Shown in pieces: positions 1 through 13,156 of a stretch of 64,000 bases of DNA. Each line of letters starts with the position of its first letter. Position 1 is the stretch's first letter. The position numbers were made by a program, and so were the translations under genes. The stretch is taken from assembly GCA_030446485.1 (NCBI GenBank), contig JAUJNF010000003.1, forward strand, positions 124,001 to 188,000, in the 5' to 3' direction. This DNA is from Thermoleophilaceae bacterium. Its GTDB lineage: Bacteria; Actinomycetota; Thermoleophilia; Solirubrobacterales; Thermoleophilaceae. The notes below the pieces were generated by a model. It saw nothing but the letters and a program-made list of their open reading frames with translations. It made no database searches and had not been told where the DNA came from.

Positions 1-1
1 C

Positions 2-661
2 ACGCTCGCCGGAGGGGCGGCCGACGTGCGCATCGTGGGCGAGGTGATCCAGCCGGTCCGTCATTGCCTGATCGCTCGCGCCGGCCTCGGGGTGCACCAG
101 ATCGAGCGTGTGCTCTCTCACCCTCAGGCGCTGGCTCAGTGCGCCACCTTCCTGCGCACCATTCCCGCCGCCGAACCCACCGCGGCCAGCTCGACCGCCG
201 AAGCGGTGCGCACCGTGGCCGAATCGGACGAGCCGTGGGCGGCGGTGGGCGCGCGCCTGGCTGCTGAGCTGTACGGGTGCCACCTGCTCGAGGAGTCGAT
301 AGAGGACCGCCACGACAACCAGACGCGCTTCGTCTGGCTCGCGCGCGGAGAGGTCGAGGGTCGCGCGCCGGCCTCGAAGACGTCGCTCGCGTTCTGGGGA
401 TTCAACGACCAGTCGCCCGGCGCACTCGTGGACGTGCTGCGCGAGATCAGCGACCGCGGCATCAACCTCACGCGGATCGAGTCGCGCCCCCGCCCGGGGC
501 CGCTCGGGCGCTACATCTTCTTCGCGGACCTCGAGGGAGGGGCGGACCGACCCGAGGTCCGGGCGGCGCTCACGGCCCTCGGCGACCGCGTGGAGGCGCT
601 GCGGGTGCTCGGCACCTACCCCCGCGCGGCGGCGGACGCCGGCCGGGGCGGCCCCCCCTGA
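2..661 (+). CDS. pheA: Prephenate dehydratase, C-terminal part (5' end outside window)
   Basis: Prephenate dehydratase converts prephenate to phenylpyruvate in phenylalanine synthesis (cytoplasm). The reading frame is open to the left edge, so the gene is partial; about 70 N-terminal residues of the usual ~280 are probably missing. Visible are the end of the catalytic domain, with the TRF motif (from DNQTRFVWL) that the family uses in catalysis, and a C-terminal ACT domain. The ACT domain carries the IESRPRPGPLGRYIFF signature that binds phenylalanine for feedback inhibition. The GTG at 26 is internal to the domain and is not a credible start. The HNH gene follows 20 bp downstream. Identity is firm; only the N-terminus is unknown. 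Confidence 0.93.
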   Translation, partial: TLAGGAADVRIVGEVIQPVRHCLIARAGLGVHQIERVLSHPQALAQCATFLRTIPAAEPTAASSTAEAVRTVAESDEPWAAVGARLAAELYGCHLLEESIEDRHDNQTRFVWLARGEVEGRAPASKTSLAFWGFNDQSPGALVDVLREISDRGINLTRIESRPRPGPLGRYIFFADLEGGADRPEVRAALTALGDRVEALRVLGTYPRAAADAGRGGPP

Positions 662-681
662 CCGCTAGAATCGACGCCGCG

Positions 682-1284
682 ATGGCGGTCGCTATCCAGG
701 AAGGGGCCGAGCCGGGGGCTGCGGAGCCAGCCCCTGAGAGCGCGCTGCCGGACGCCCGGACCGAGCAGCGCGGAGGCACCAACGGCCGGGTGCTCGTGCT
801 GAACGCCTCGTACGAGCCGATCAACGTCTGCACGGTACGACGGGCCACCGTGCTGCTCCTCAAGCAGCGCGCCGAGCTGGTCGAGCGCTCCGAGTGGAAC
901 CTGCACGCCGAGAACGTGACGCTGCCGCGCCCGGTGGTCATCCGGCTGTCCACCTACGTGCGCATCCCGCGTGACGCCCACAGCCGCAAGATCACCCGCC
1001 GCGCAGTGTTCGCCCGCGACCGCTGGACCTGCCAGTACTGCGGGGTGGAACGGGGCACGCTCACCGTCGACCACGTGATCCCCCGCTCCAAGGGCGGAGG
1101 CTCCTCGTGGGACAACATCGTCGCCTCCTGCGCCCCCTGCAACCGTCGCAAGGGCGACCGTCTCCCGGCGCACGCGGGCATGCATCCGCGTACCAAGCCG
1201 CGCATTCCGAGCTCCACCATCTTCGTCCACGTGGCCACGCCGCGGATCCCCTCGGCCTGGGAGCAGTACCTCACGACCCTCTAG
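682..1284 (+). CDS. HNH endonuclease family protein
   Basis: Small (200 aa) HNH nuclease-like protein of a type widespread in actinobacteria, usually annotated only as HNH endonuclease. After a disordered acidic start (residues 1-33), residues 36-100 form the family's N-terminal region (RVLVLNASYEPINV). The HNH zinc domain follows: CxxC at 117/120, the catalytic DH at 130-131 within VDHVIPRSKGG, Asn145, and a second CxxC at 150/153 followed by Asn154. The ATG at 682 is chosen because it lies just after pheA; longer extensions overlap pheA in another frame. The genuine substrate and role are unknown. It is a stand-alone gene with no neighbouring methyltransferase partner motif, so a restriction role is not implied. 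Confidence 0.85.
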   Translation: MAVAIQEGAEPGAAEPAPESALPDARTEQRGGTNGRVLVLNASYEPINVCTVRRATVLLLKQRAELVERSEWNLHAENVTLPRPVVIRLSTYVRIPRDAHSRKITRRAVFARDRWTCQYCGVERGTLTVDHVIPRSKGGGSSWDNIVASCAPCNRRKGDRLPAHAGMHPRTKPRIPSSTIFVHVATPRIPSAWEQYLTTL

Positions 1285-1414
1285 CGGGCGGTACCGATCA
1301 TCTAGGCTGCGCGGGCACGCTCACGCGCGTGCGTGGGCACGCTGCCAGACGGCCACCGAAGCTCCCCTCGGCTGGCGCGGCGCGCCTCCCCCTTCCCCCA
1401 CCAAGGAGATCCGC

Positions 1415-2200
1415 GTGCCCGAGAGCATGGATTCCCGAACTCGTTCGGGCTTCGACATCACCTTCCCCACTGCGACCCAGTCGGGAGTGGACCAGCACGA
1501 GGAGTTCTGCGAGGTCACGGTCGGAGGGCGAAGGCGCAGGATCCGCTTTCACGACTACGGCGAGATCTACGCGATCCCGGGCCTCTACGAACACCTCTTC
1601 TACGACCGTCTCCAGTGCACCTCGCCCGAGGTGGTGAGCGCGCTGCTCGAGGAGGAGCTCGTGAAGGCCGGAGCGGCGCCGTCGGATCTCACCGTGATCG
1701 ACATCGGTGCGGGCAACGGGATGATGGGAGAGCAGCTCCAGCGGATCGGGGCCTCCGCGCTCGTGGGGGTGGACATCATCGAGGAGGCGGCTGTGGCCGC
1801 CAGGCGCGACCGGCCCGGCGTCTACCGCGAGTACCGCGTGGTGGACCTGACCAAGCTCGAGCCCGATGACCGCACGGCGCTGGCGGCATACGGGTTCAAC
1901 GCGCTCACCACCGTGGCGGCACTCGGCTTCGGTGACATGCCACCGTTGGCGCTGGCCGAGGCGTTCAACATGCTGTCGGTGCCGGGCTGGGTGGCGTTCA
2001 CGATCAAGGACGACTTCCTCCACGATCGCCACAAGACCGGCTTCAGCGCGCTCGTGCGCCAGATGTCCGAGGAGGGGCCGCTCGAGATAGCAGCCACCCG
2101 TCGTTACCGGCACCGTCTGTCGGCCGGCGGCGAGCCGCTCTTCTATCTCGCGGTGGTCGGTCGCAAGCGCTCCGACGTGCCGCTCGACTGGGCGGAGTAG
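1415..2200 (+). CDS. Class I SAM-dependent methyltransferase
   Basis: 261-aa protein with a Rossmann-like methyltransferase core. The glycine-rich SAM-binding motif I is VIDIGAGNGMMG at about residues 94-105, followed by an acidic strand end (VGVDIIEEA). The 90-residue N-terminal part (DQHEEFCEVTVGGRRRRIRFHDYGEIY) is shared by small actinobacterial methyltransferases of unknown substrate. The GTG start at 1415 is supported by an AAGGAGAT ribosome-binding site at 1403-1410. It is transcribed alone, 130 bp after the HNH gene, and is followed by a strong hairpin at 2335-2363. The acceptor molecule cannot be deduced from the sequence. Confidence 0.85.
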   Translation: MPESMDSRTRSGFDITFPTATQSGVDQHEEFCEVTVGGRRRRIRFHDYGEIYAIPGLYEHLFYDRLQCTSPEVVSALLEEELVKAGAAPSDLTVIDIGAGNGMMGEQLQRIGASALVGVDIIEEAAVAARRDRPGVYREYRVVDLTKLEPDDRTALAAYGFNALTTVAALGFGDMPPLALAEAFNMLSVPGWVAFTIKDDFLHDRHKTGFSALVRQMSEEGPLEIAATRRYRHRLSAGGEPLFYLAVVGRKRSDVPLDWAE

Positions 2201-2334
2201 CCAAGCGCGGCGCGCTCAGCCAAAGATGAGCGCCGGTTGCGCGGAGACGACCCCGAAGAGGACCCCCGTCACCGCGCCGGCGACGAGCCGCTTGCGAGAG
2301 CGGGCTCGCCGGTACGAGAACGCCTCCGAAAGCA

Positions 2335-2363
2335 CGAAGGGCGCCCACCAAAGGCGCCCTTCG
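2335..2363. terminator. Perfect 11-bp hairpin, likely terminator
   Basis: Arms CGAAGGGCGCC (2335-2345) and GGCGCCCTTCG (2353-2363) pair perfectly around a 7-nt loop. Read on the minus strand it is followed by TGCTTTC, so it could end a short minus-strand transcript. On the plus strand it lies 134 bp after the methyltransferase stop. There is no long U tract in either direction, which is common for high-GC terminators. Confidence 0.6.
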
Positions 2364-3038
2364 CAACCACGTGTGACTGGACGAGATCGGCGGCGGATCC
2401 TGCGGCGCGAAGCGCCCGGCCGGGGGGACCAACTCCGGCCTCCGTTCGCCGACGGTGCCCTGGCTTGGACTCCGCTCGACGGTCCAGCTCCGACCTAGCG
2501 GCCGGACACCTCCAGGGTCCCGAAATTACTGTGACTCAAGTTAGGACCACCTCCTTTCCCTGGTCTGGACATTGAAGCAGACCAAGCGGACCGGAGCACC
2601 CGGAGCACCCCCCGGACTCCGCGCTACGAGCGGCGAGAGCAGCTGCGAGGGCCGGGACCACGCACGGGTTGGCGCGGGCGGGTCGGGCGTGGGTGGCAGC
2701 CGCCGGCGGAGGCGGGCGGCGGCGGTTCTACCAGCCGCCCGAGGTGGTTTCCTGCGGGGCCGGCGGGCGCGGCGGTGGGAGCGGGCGCTCCTTCTGGAGC
2801 GCGGAAAACGAGTCGGTCATCTGTGGAGATAACGCCCAAACTGCGGGAAAGTTGCTCCGTCATCGAGAAAGTTGCCCTACCAACCACCCTCGGTGGTCTC
2901 CTTCGGGCCGCCCAGGGTGGACGGTGGGAACGGTCGTGGCCTTGCAGCGAGCGTCATGCCGGCTTCTTTCTGATCGGGTCCGTTGCTTCCTGCGTAGGTG
3001 TCCCTTCGGCCGATGCAGCGATTCTCTCAAGTGGCGCC

Positions 3039-3124
3039 GGCCGGAGGTGGCCATCGAGGTGGCCCGCGAAGCCCGGTTGGCCGGAGGTGGCCATCGAGGT
3101 GGCCCGCGAAGCCCGGTTGGCCGG
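3039..3124. repeat. 40-bp tandem repeat, 2.1 copies
   Basis: Two identical 40-bp units (3039-3078 and 3079-3118), beginning GGCCGGAGGTGGCCATCGAG, are followed by the first 6 bp of a third. The repeat lies 39 bp beyond the gyrA stop codon, so it falls in the 3' end of the gyrBA transcript. No function is evident. Confidence 0.85.
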
Positions 3125-3162
3125 CCGCGGCCTGCGCGAACGGGTCCTGGCGCCGCGCGCCG

Positions 3163-5820
3163 CTACTCGTCCGCGGCGGGCTCGCCGGCGTTCGGATCGA
3201 GCGGCGTCTCGATCGCGGGCTCCGCGTCGATGCCGGGCGCCGCGTGGGCGTCGGCGCCGGTGTCCACCTCGTCGGTGAGCTCCGTGTCGGCAGCGCCCAT
3301 GCCCTCGGGCTCGGACCCGGTCTCCTCGCTCTCGATCACCGCGGCGGCTGTTTCCGCTGAGTCCTCCACGACCGGCGCGATGGCGCTCACGCGGTCCTCC
3401 TCCTTGAGGTTCATCACCCGCACGCCCTGCGAGGCGCGGCCGTAGCGCGAGATCCCGCGCACGCTCGTGCGCTGCACCATTCCGGCCTGTGAGATGAACA
3501 CGAGGTCCTCGTGCTCCCGCACGATCAGCGCGCCGGCCACACCGCCCTTTCGCTCGGTCAGCCGGATTGTCTGCACGCCCATGGCGCCGCGTCCCTTCAC
3601 CGGGTACTCGGAGATCGCCGTGCGCTTGCCGTAGCCGTTCTCGGTGACCACGAGGAGGTCGGTGTCGTCGCGGGCGATGTCCATGGCCAGGACGCAGTTG
3701 TCGCCGCGCTTGACGTTCATGCCCTGCACGCCGCTCGTGTCGCGGCCCATCGCCCGCGCCTGGGTCTCGTTGAAGCGCGCGGCCTGGCCCGAGCGCGAGA
3801 CCATGATGATGTCGTCCTCACCGCTCGTTCGCCGCACGGCCACCAGCTCGTCGTCGTCGCGGATGTTGATCGCGATGATGCCGTCGGCCTTGATCGGCGT
3901 GTTGTAGGAGAGGAACTCCGTCTTCTTGATCATGCCCTTGCGCGTCGCGAAGACCAGGTACTTGCCCTCGGTGAAGTCGCGCGTGGAGAGCACGGCCCGC
4001 ACGAACTCGCCCTCGCGCAGCGGGAGGATGTTCACGAGCGCTCGGCCCTTGGCGGTGCGCGAGGCCTCGGGTAGCTCGTAGACCTTCTGGCGGTAGACCT
4101 TGCCGCGGTTGGTGAAGAACAGCAGGTAGTCGTGGGTCGAGCACACGAAGAGGTGCTCGATGTAGTCCTCGTCCTTCATGTCCATGCCCATCACGCCGCG
4201 GCCGCCGCGCTTCTGCTGGCGGTAGGTGGCGAGCGGCAGCGACTTGATGTAGCCCGAGCGCGTGATCGAGATCACCATCTGCTGGTCGGCGATCAGGTCC
4301 TCGACGTCGATGTCGTCCTCGGAGTGGGTGACCTCCGTGCGGCGCTCGTCGCCGTAGCTCTCCTTGATCTCGAGCAGTTCCTCCTTGACGATGCTCCTCA
4401 CCCGCGACTCGTCGCCGAGGATCTCGCGCAGCTCCCGGATGCGCTCAACGAGGTCGGCGTGCTCCTGGCGGATCTTGTCGGCCTCGAGCGCGGTGAGCCG
4501 CTGGAGGCGAAGGTCGAGGATGGCCTGGGCCTGCTCGCGCGAGAGCTCGAAGCGCTGGATCAGGCCCTCGCGGGCGGCGTCAGGATCGGACGACCCGCGG
4601 ATGAGCTCGATCACCGCGTCCAGGTCCTCGAGCGCCACGAGCAGTCCCTCGAGGATGTGCGCGCGGGCCTCGGCGCGGCGCAGCTCGTACTTCGTGCGGC
4701 GCACGACAACGTCGCGCTGGTGCTGCACGTAGTTGTGGATGATCGCCCGGAGGTCGAGGGTGCGCGGCACGCCGTCGACCAGCGCCACCATGTTCACCCC
4801 GAACGTGGTCTGCATCATGGTGTGGCGGTAGAGCTTGTTGAGCGCGACCTTGGGGATCGCGTCGCGCTTGAGCTCGATCACGAGCCGCACGCCCGACTTG
4901 TCGGACTCGTCGCGCAGATCCGAGACCTCGGGCACGCGCTTGTCGTTCACCACCTCGGCGATCTTCTTGATCAGGCCCGAGCCGTCGTTGCGGCCGTCGC
5001 CCTTCGTCACCTGGTAGGGCAGCTCGGTGACGATGATCGCCTCCTTGCCCTGACGCAGGGGCTCGATGTGGGCGCGCGCGCGGACGATCACGCGCCCCCG
5101 GCCCGTCTCGTACGCGTCCTTGATCCCCTGGCGGCCGACGATGATGCCGCCGGTCGGGAAATCCGGCCCCTTGATGTGGCCCATGAGCCCCGCGACGTCG
5201 ATCTCGGGGTCGTCGATGTAGGCGATCACCGCGTCGATGGCCTCGCCCAGGTTGTGGGGCGGGATGTTGGTGGCCATCCCGACCGCGATGCCCGACGACC
5301 CGTTCACCAGCAGGTTGGGGAAGCGCGCCGGCAGGATCAGCGGCTCGAGCCGCGACTCGTCGTAGTTCGGTCCGAAGTCGACCGTGTCGGCGTCGATGTC
5401 GCGCAGGAGCTCCGTGGCTATGCGCGCTAGCCGCGACTCCGTGTAGCGCATGGCCGCCGGCGGGTCGGCGTCGACCGAGCCGAAGTTGCCCTGCCCATCC
5501 ACCAGCGGGTAGCGCTGAGCAAAGTCCTGCGCCAGCCGCACGAGCGTGTCGTAGATCGCCGAGTCGCCGTGCGGGTGGAAGTTGCCCATCACGTCCCCGA
5601 CCACGCGCGCGCATTTGCGGTAGGGGCGGTTGGGCTGCAGCCCCGACTCGTGCATCGCGTACAGCACGCGGCGGTGCACGGGCTTCAGCCCGTCGCGCAC
5701 GTCGGGGAGCGCCCGCCCGACGATCACGCTCATCGCGTAGTCGAGGTACGACGAGCGCATCTCCTCCTCGAGCCCGCGGGGCTCGATGGAGCCGCCCGTC
5801 AACTGATCAAACGCGGCCAC
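3163..5820 (-). CDS. gyrA: DNA gyrase subunit A
   Basis: Catalytic, DNA-cleaving subunit of gyrase (A2B2), which introduces negative supercoils. It is 885 aa, within the family range. The active-site tyrosine is Tyr126 in AMRYTESR. The quinolone-determining region reads [11 protein letters not shown] (Ser87, Asp91), a wild-type configuration. The gyrase-specific GyrA box is present (QKRGGRG, in the sixfold repeat C-terminal domain), which separates it from ParC. The last ~65 residues are a very acidic tail rich in Glu, Asp and Ala, typical of GyrA tails that tune supercoiling. It follows gyrB with a 136-bp gap that is mostly filled by a structured repeat element. The ATG start at 5820 gives the normal N-terminus. 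Confidence 0.98.
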   Translation of the reverse strand: MAAFDQLTGGSIEPRGLEEEMRSSYLDYAMSVIVGRALPDVRDGLKPVHRRVLYAMHESGLQPNRPYRKCARVVGDVMGNFHPHGDSAIYDTLVRLAQDFAQRYPLVDGQGNFGSVDADPPAAMRYTESRLARIATELLRDIDADTVDFGPNYDESRLEPLILPARFPNLLVNGSSGIAVGMATNIPPHNLGEAIDAVIAYIDDPEIDVAGLMGHIKGPDFPTGGIIVGRQGIKDAYETGRGRVIVRARAHIEPLRQGKEAIIVTELPYQVTKGDGRNDGSGLIKKIAEVVNDKRVPEVSDLRDESDKSGVRLVIELKRDAIPKVALNKLYRHTMMQTTFGVNMVALVDGVPRTLDLRAIIHNYVQHQRDVVVRRTKYELRRAEARAHILEGLLVALEDLDAVIELIRGSSDPDAAREGLIQRFELSREQAQAILDLRLQRLTALEADKIRQEHADLVERIRELREILGDESRVRSIVKEELLEIKESYGDERRTEVTHSEDDIDVEDLIADQQMVISITRSGYIKSLPLATYRQQKRGGRGVMGMDMKDEDYIEHLFVCSTHDYLLFFTNRGKVYRQKVYELPEASRTAKGRALVNILPLREGEFVRAVLSTRDFTEGKYLVFATRKGMIKKTEFLSYNTPIKADGIIAINIRDDDELVAVRRTSGEDDIIMVSRSGQAARFNETQARAMGRDTSGVQGMNVKRGDNCVLAMDIARDDTDLLVVTENGYGKRTAISEYPVKGRGAMGVQTIRLTERKGGVAGALIVREHEDLVFISQAGMVQRTSVRGISRYGRASQGVRVMNLKEEDRVSAIAPVVEDSAETAAAVIESEETGSEPEGMGAADTELTDEVDTGADAHAAPGIDAEPAIETPLDPNAGEPAADE

Positions 5821-5837
5821 TTAGCGTGCCCTCGGCG

Positions 5838-5936
5838 CGGATCCTGCAAAGCGTCGCCACTCGGCGTCCTCGGCTCTCGGCTTGGCCCACCAAGCCTTCG
5901 AGCCTGCGTCCTTGATTGGCTCGCTTTTCGGATCCG
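5838..5936 (-). repeat. Structured intergenic element, copy A (gyrB-gyrA gap)
   Basis: One of four related ~100-nt elements in this window. Read on the minus strand it folds as nested helices. P0 is CGGATCC/GGATCCG, P1 AAAGCG/CGCTTT, P2 GCCAATC/GAGTGGC (one A.G mismatch), P3 GGCTC/GAGCC, and P4 GGCTTGG/CCAAGCC with a TGGG loop. The internal loops GA/GCA, AAGGACGCA/GAGGACGCC and GAA/GA are shared with the other copies. It starts 20 nt after the gyrB stop and ends 17 nt before the gyrA start. Confidence 0.85.
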
Positions 5937-5956
5937 TTCTCGGGCTCATCGCTCGA

Positions 5957-9977
<4,021 letters not shown>

Positions 9978-10028
9978 CGGGCCGCCCTCACGACCGCTGC
10001 CGCCGTGCCGCCGCCACCGGCCGTGCGC

Positions 10029-10577
10029 TCAGCGGAACTCGTAGCCCCTGGCGCTGAACTCCTCGCCCAGCTCCGTCAGCGTGGCGCCGTACTTGTTGCC
10101 CGCCTTCTTGAACATGGAGCCGCCTGAGTCCGCGTCTCCGCCACGGATCGACTCCTCGGTGTCGGTGGCGGCCTGGGCGATCTCGTCGCTCGCGTCGACC
10201 AGCCGCGTGTGCAGGTCGGCCACCTCCTCCGGCGGCGTGAGTGCCCTCAGGTCGTCCGCGACGTCGCTGTAGGTGCCCCGGAGCTCGGCCACGCCGGCGG
10301 CCAGGTCGTCGGCGGTCTTGGCGTCGGTTATCTCGTCGAGCGTGGCGCGGGTCTCCGTGACGGCCACCAGCGCGTCCCGGACGCGGGCCTCGTACTCGTC
10401 CTTGGTGGCGGCGCCGCCGTCCTCGGAGGTGGACGTCGATTCGGTCGCCGTGGTCGTGTCCTCCCCACCCCCTTCCTCTTCCCCGCCGCAGCCGGCGATC
10501 AGGGCGAGCCCGGCCACGAGCAGGAGGAGCACGAACAGCCGGCTCAGCCGGCCCGCTGTGGCCGGCGCCCTAGACAT
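10029..10577 (-). CDS. Predicted lipoprotein inserted between dnaN and recF
   Basis: 182-aa protein with a type II signal peptide: basic n-region, hydrophobic stretch LFVLLLLVAGLALIAG and lipobox LIAGC with the lipidated Cys at 30. It is therefore anchored on the outer face of the membrane. A Glu/Gly/Thr/Ser linker (31-56) is followed by a helical domain of about 120 residues (residues 58-175) with heptad-like spacing and no known catalytic motif. The ATG at 10577 overlaps the dnaN stop (10570) by 8 bp, so it is coupled to dnaN translation. An exported protein within dnaA-dnaN-recF-gyrBA is unusual. I do not recognise a named family. Confidence 0.8.
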   Translation of the reverse strand: MSRAPATAGRLSRLFVLLLLVAGLALIAGCGGEEEGGGEDTTTATESTSTSEDGGAATKDEYEARVRDALVAVTETRATLDEITDAKTADDLAAGVAELRGTYSDVADDLRALTPPEEVADLHTRLVDASDEIAQAATDTEESIRGGDADSGGSMFKKAGNKYGATLTELGEEFSARGYEFR

Positions 10578-11679
10578 TGAGCCGGATCGGCATCACGAGG
10601 TACACGAAGCCCCCGCCGTCGCCGGACTCGATCAGCCCCGGCCGTGTCGGGCTGATCAGCTTGAGCACCAGCTCGTCCGACTCGGCGCTCTCGAGGCCCT
10701 CGCGCAGGAAATCGGGGTTGAAGCCGATCTCGAGCGGCTGGCCGGAGAAGGGCACCGGGAGTGCCTCGCGCGCCTCGCCGATGTCGGGCGTCTGTGCCGA
10801 GATCTCGAGCGCGCCGTCGCTGAACGACATGCGCAGGGGAGCGTTGCGCTGGGCGAGGAGGCTGATGCGCCGCACCACCTCCAGGAGCTCCGAGGCACTC
10901 ACCCGCAGCTCGTGCTCGAACGACTCCGGCAGCAGCTGGCGATAGTTCGGGAATCGACCTTCCACGAGCCGCGAGGACAGCGTCACGTCCCGAAAGCGGA
11001 AGATCACCTGGTTCTGGAGGGCGGCCACCTCGATGTCGTCCTCACCCGTGGTGCCCGCGATGCGGGAGAGCTCCTGAAGGGTTCGGGCCGGAACGTTCGC
11101 CTCCAGCGAGCCGTCGAGCGGCTGCTCCAGCACGGTCTCCTTCACGCTCAGGCGGTAGGAGTCAGTGGCCACCATGCGCAGCTCCTGGCCCTGCGCCGAG
11201 ACCAGCACGCCGGTGAGGTGGGGGCGTGTCTCGTCACGCGATGCCGCCCGGGCCACGCGCGCCACCGTCTCCACGAACGCGGCGGCCGGCAGCCTCACCA
11301 CTGCGGCGTCGCCGGGCTCGGGCAGCTTCGGGAAGTCCTCGGGCGGGAGCGTGCGCAGATGGAAGCGCGCCGGCCCGGACTCCACCTCCACGTCTCCCTC
11401 CGTCGAGCGGTACTCGATCGTGACCTCGTCCCGGGGCAGCGAACGAACCACGTCGAGGAGCAGCCGCCCCGGCAGCACCACCGAGCCCTCGCGCTCGACG
11501 GACACGGGCAGGCCGATGCGGATGCCGAGCTCCATGTCCGTGGCCTGCAGCTCGGCGGTCCCGTCCGCTACGCGGATCATCACCCCCGACAGGGTCTGGA
11601 TGGCGCTGCGGGTGGAGACGCCGCGCACGGCAACGCCGAGATCGGCCAGCAGCTGATCCTTGGGCACCGAGAACTTCAT
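10570..11679 (-). CDS. dnaN: DNA polymerase III subunit beta (sliding clamp)
   Basis: Ring-shaped processivity clamp tethering DNA polymerase III and many repair proteins. It is 369 aa with the three-fold repeated clamp domain. Recognisable segments are MKFSVPKDQLLADLGVAVRGVSTRSAIQ at the start, VLPGRLLLDVVRSLP in domain I, SVKETVL in domain II, and the family C-terminus PTRPGLIESGDGGGFVYLVMPIRL. The ATG at 11679 follows a purine-rich AGGAAAGAAG stretch. It is the second gene after dnaA (121-bp gap), the conserved arrangement near the origin. Confidence 0.98.
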   Translation of the reverse strand: MKFSVPKDQLLADLGVAVRGVSTRSAIQTLSGVMIRVADGTAELQATDMELGIRIGLPVSVEREGSVVLPGRLLLDVVRSLPRDEVTIEYRSTEGDVEVESGPARFHLRTLPPEDFPKLPEPGDAAVVRLPAAAFVETVARVARAASRDETRPHLTGVLVSAQGQELRMVATDSYRLSVKETVLEQPLDGSLEANVPARTLQELSRIAGTTGEDDIEVAALQNQVIFRFRDVTLSSRLVEGRFPNYRQLLPESFEHELRVSASELLEVVRRISLLAQRNAPLRMSFSDGALEISAQTPDIGEAREALPVPFSGQPLEIGFNPDFLREGLESAESDELVLKLISPTRPGLIESGDGGGFVYLVMPIRLNV

Positions 11680-11800
11680 TGATCTTCTTTCCTGAAGGAG
11701 GTAATGGAGGCTGTGGATTGGTGCATGGCTGAGCGCGATGTGGCTCCCGGAGCGAAGCAGCGCCTGTGCACGGCCAGCACGGGAGCTGGTGATTGTCTCA

Positions 11801-13156
11801 TCAAGGGCGGTCGTCCGGGTCGCCGGCTAGCGCGGCGCGCAGCTTCTCGACAGCGGAGCGCACCTCGGTGTCGGTGTCCATGCGCTTCGGTACGCGCCTC
11901 AGAGCATGGAGGACGGTGGAATGGTTGCGGCCGCCGAAGACGGCACCGATGCTCGGCAGGCTCTCGCCGGTGAGCTCGCGAACCAGGTACATCGCTACCT
12001 GGCGGGCCAGGGCTATCCGCGGCCGCCGGTCCTGGGCGAGCAGCGCCGCAGGAGCGACGCCGAAGGCCTCGGCGGTGGCGGCCTGTATCCCGGCCGGCGT
12101 GCACGAGTGGGCGGGGCCCGTGCGCGGGTAGAGCCGGCTCAGCACCTGGCGGGCCAACTCGGGTGTGGCCGGCTCGCCCCTGAGCGAGGCGTAGGCCACG
12201 ACGCGTATGAGCGCCCCCTCGAGCACGCGCACGCTGCCAGGCACGCTGCGGGCGATCTCCATGATGGTGTCGTCGCCCACCTCGTGGACGGAGTCGAGCC
12301 CGCGGCGCTTGCGCAGGATCGCGGCGCGGGCCTCGAGGTCGGGGCGCGTGAGCTCCGCCACCAGGCCGCAGCCGAAGCGTTCCCGCAGGCGGGCCTCGAA
12401 GCGGTCGAGGTCCCCCGGTGGTTGATCGCTCGTGATCACCAGCTGCCGGCCGGACTCGTAGAGCGCGTTGAAGGAGTGGAAGAACTCCTCCTTGGTGCGC
12501 GCCTTGTCGGCGATGAACTGGACGTCGTCGATGAGCAGCACGTCGGGTTCCCGGAACCGGCGCTTGAAGGCCTCGGCGCCGGAGCCGCGCACGGCGGTGA
12601 CGAACTCGTGGGTGAAGGTCTCGATCGTGGCGTAGCGCACGGTCAGGCCCTGCCCATGGAGCCGCACGTAGTTGCCGATGGCCTGCAGGAGGTGGGTCTT
12701 GCCGAGACCGGGAGGTCCGTAGATGAACAGCGGGTTGTAGGCCTGGGCCGGCTGCTCGGCCACGGCGAGGGCGGCGGCGTGGGCGAGCTGGGTGCCGTCG
12801 CTGATCACGAACTGGTCGAAGGTGTACTTGGGGTTCAGCAGGTCGTCGCGGGCCGCGGTTCGCGCTCCGGGCTCCTGCGGGCCGGGCTCCGCGGGCGGGT
12901 TCCAGAGCTCGTCCACAACCTCGATGCTCACTTCTGGGCCCAGCACCCGGCCGGCCGCGGCGGTCAGCTCCGGCAGGTGGCGCTCGGTTACCCACGTGTG
13001 CACGTGTGGTGGCGCCTTCACCACCAGGGCGGTCCCGTGCTGCCCGGCCCAGGCGAGGGGTTCGATCCACATGTGAAAGGTGAAGTCGTCGAACCGCGCT
13101 CTCAGCTCCTCGCGAACAAGTCCCCACGCGCTGTCGTCGGTCCGGCTGTCGGGCAA
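11801..13156 (-). CDS. dnaA: Chromosomal replication initiator protein DnaA
   Basis: AAA+ initiator that binds DnaA boxes and melts oriC. The start is a TTG at 13156, preceded by an AGGGAGG ribosome-binding site 10 nt upstream; this gives 451 aa with a normal N-terminus ([18 protein letters not shown]). The open frame extends further upstream but that sequence is unlike DnaA. Domain I spans about 8-85 and a short linker 86-108. AAA+ domain III has Walker A GPPGLGKT at 147-154 and Walker B LLIDDVQF at 207-214. Domain IV has the DNA-binding signature [11 protein letters not shown] near residue 420. It is divergent from rpmH across 278 bp. Confidence 0.96.
   Translation of the reverse strand: MPDSRTDDSAWGLVREELRARFDDFTFHMWIEPLAWAGQHGTALVVKAPPHVHTWVTERHLPELTAAAGRVLGPEVSIEVVDELWNPPAEPGPQEPGARTAARDDLLNPKYTFDQFVISDGTQLAHAAALAVAEQPAQAYNPLFIYGPPGLGKTHLLQAIGNYVRLHGQGLTVRYATIETFTHEFVTAVRGSGAEAFKRRFREPDVLLIDDVQFIADKARTKEEFFHSFNALYESGRQLVITSDQPPGDLDRFEARLRERFGCGLVAELTRPDLEARAAILRKRRGLDSVHEVGDDTIMEIARSVPGSVRVLEGALIRVVAYASLRGEPATPELARQVLSRLYPRTGPAHSCTPAGIQAATAEAFGVAPAALLAQDRRPRIALARQVAMYLVRELTGESLPSIGAVFGGRNHSTVLHALRRVPKRMDTDTEVRSAVEKLRAALAGDPDDRP

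Larger units (their letters stand above)
2201..3162. other. Long intergenic region (962 bp) between methyltransferase and gyrA 3' ends
   Basis: No convincing protein gene is seen on either strand; open frames here are proline/glycine/arginine-rich artefacts of high GC. It holds an 11-bp perfect hairpin (2335-2363), a perfect Shine-Dalgarno on the minus strand (2548-2557) before a 14-codon frame (2495-2539), a paired 12-bp direct repeat (2844-2875) beside an AT-richer patch, and a 40-bp tandem repeat (3039-3124) just beyond the gyrA stop. A 30-codon minus-strand frame (2728-2820) has no ribosome-binding site and is not called. Its length is unusual in a window where most gaps are below 150 bp. 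Confidence 0.7.

Noticed and set aside
2544-2557. Plus-strand GGACCACCTCCTTT resembles the 3' end of 16S rRNA
   Set aside because: No 16S body lies upstream (protein genes and unrelated sequence). The string is better read as a Shine-Dalgarno on the minus strand.
4132-5430. Long open frames opposite gyrA, and similar ones opposite gyrB, yidC and the treT/otsA genes
   Set aside because: They are mirror frames produced by strong third-position GC bias in the real genes. Composition is His/Arg/Val-rich without domain motifs.
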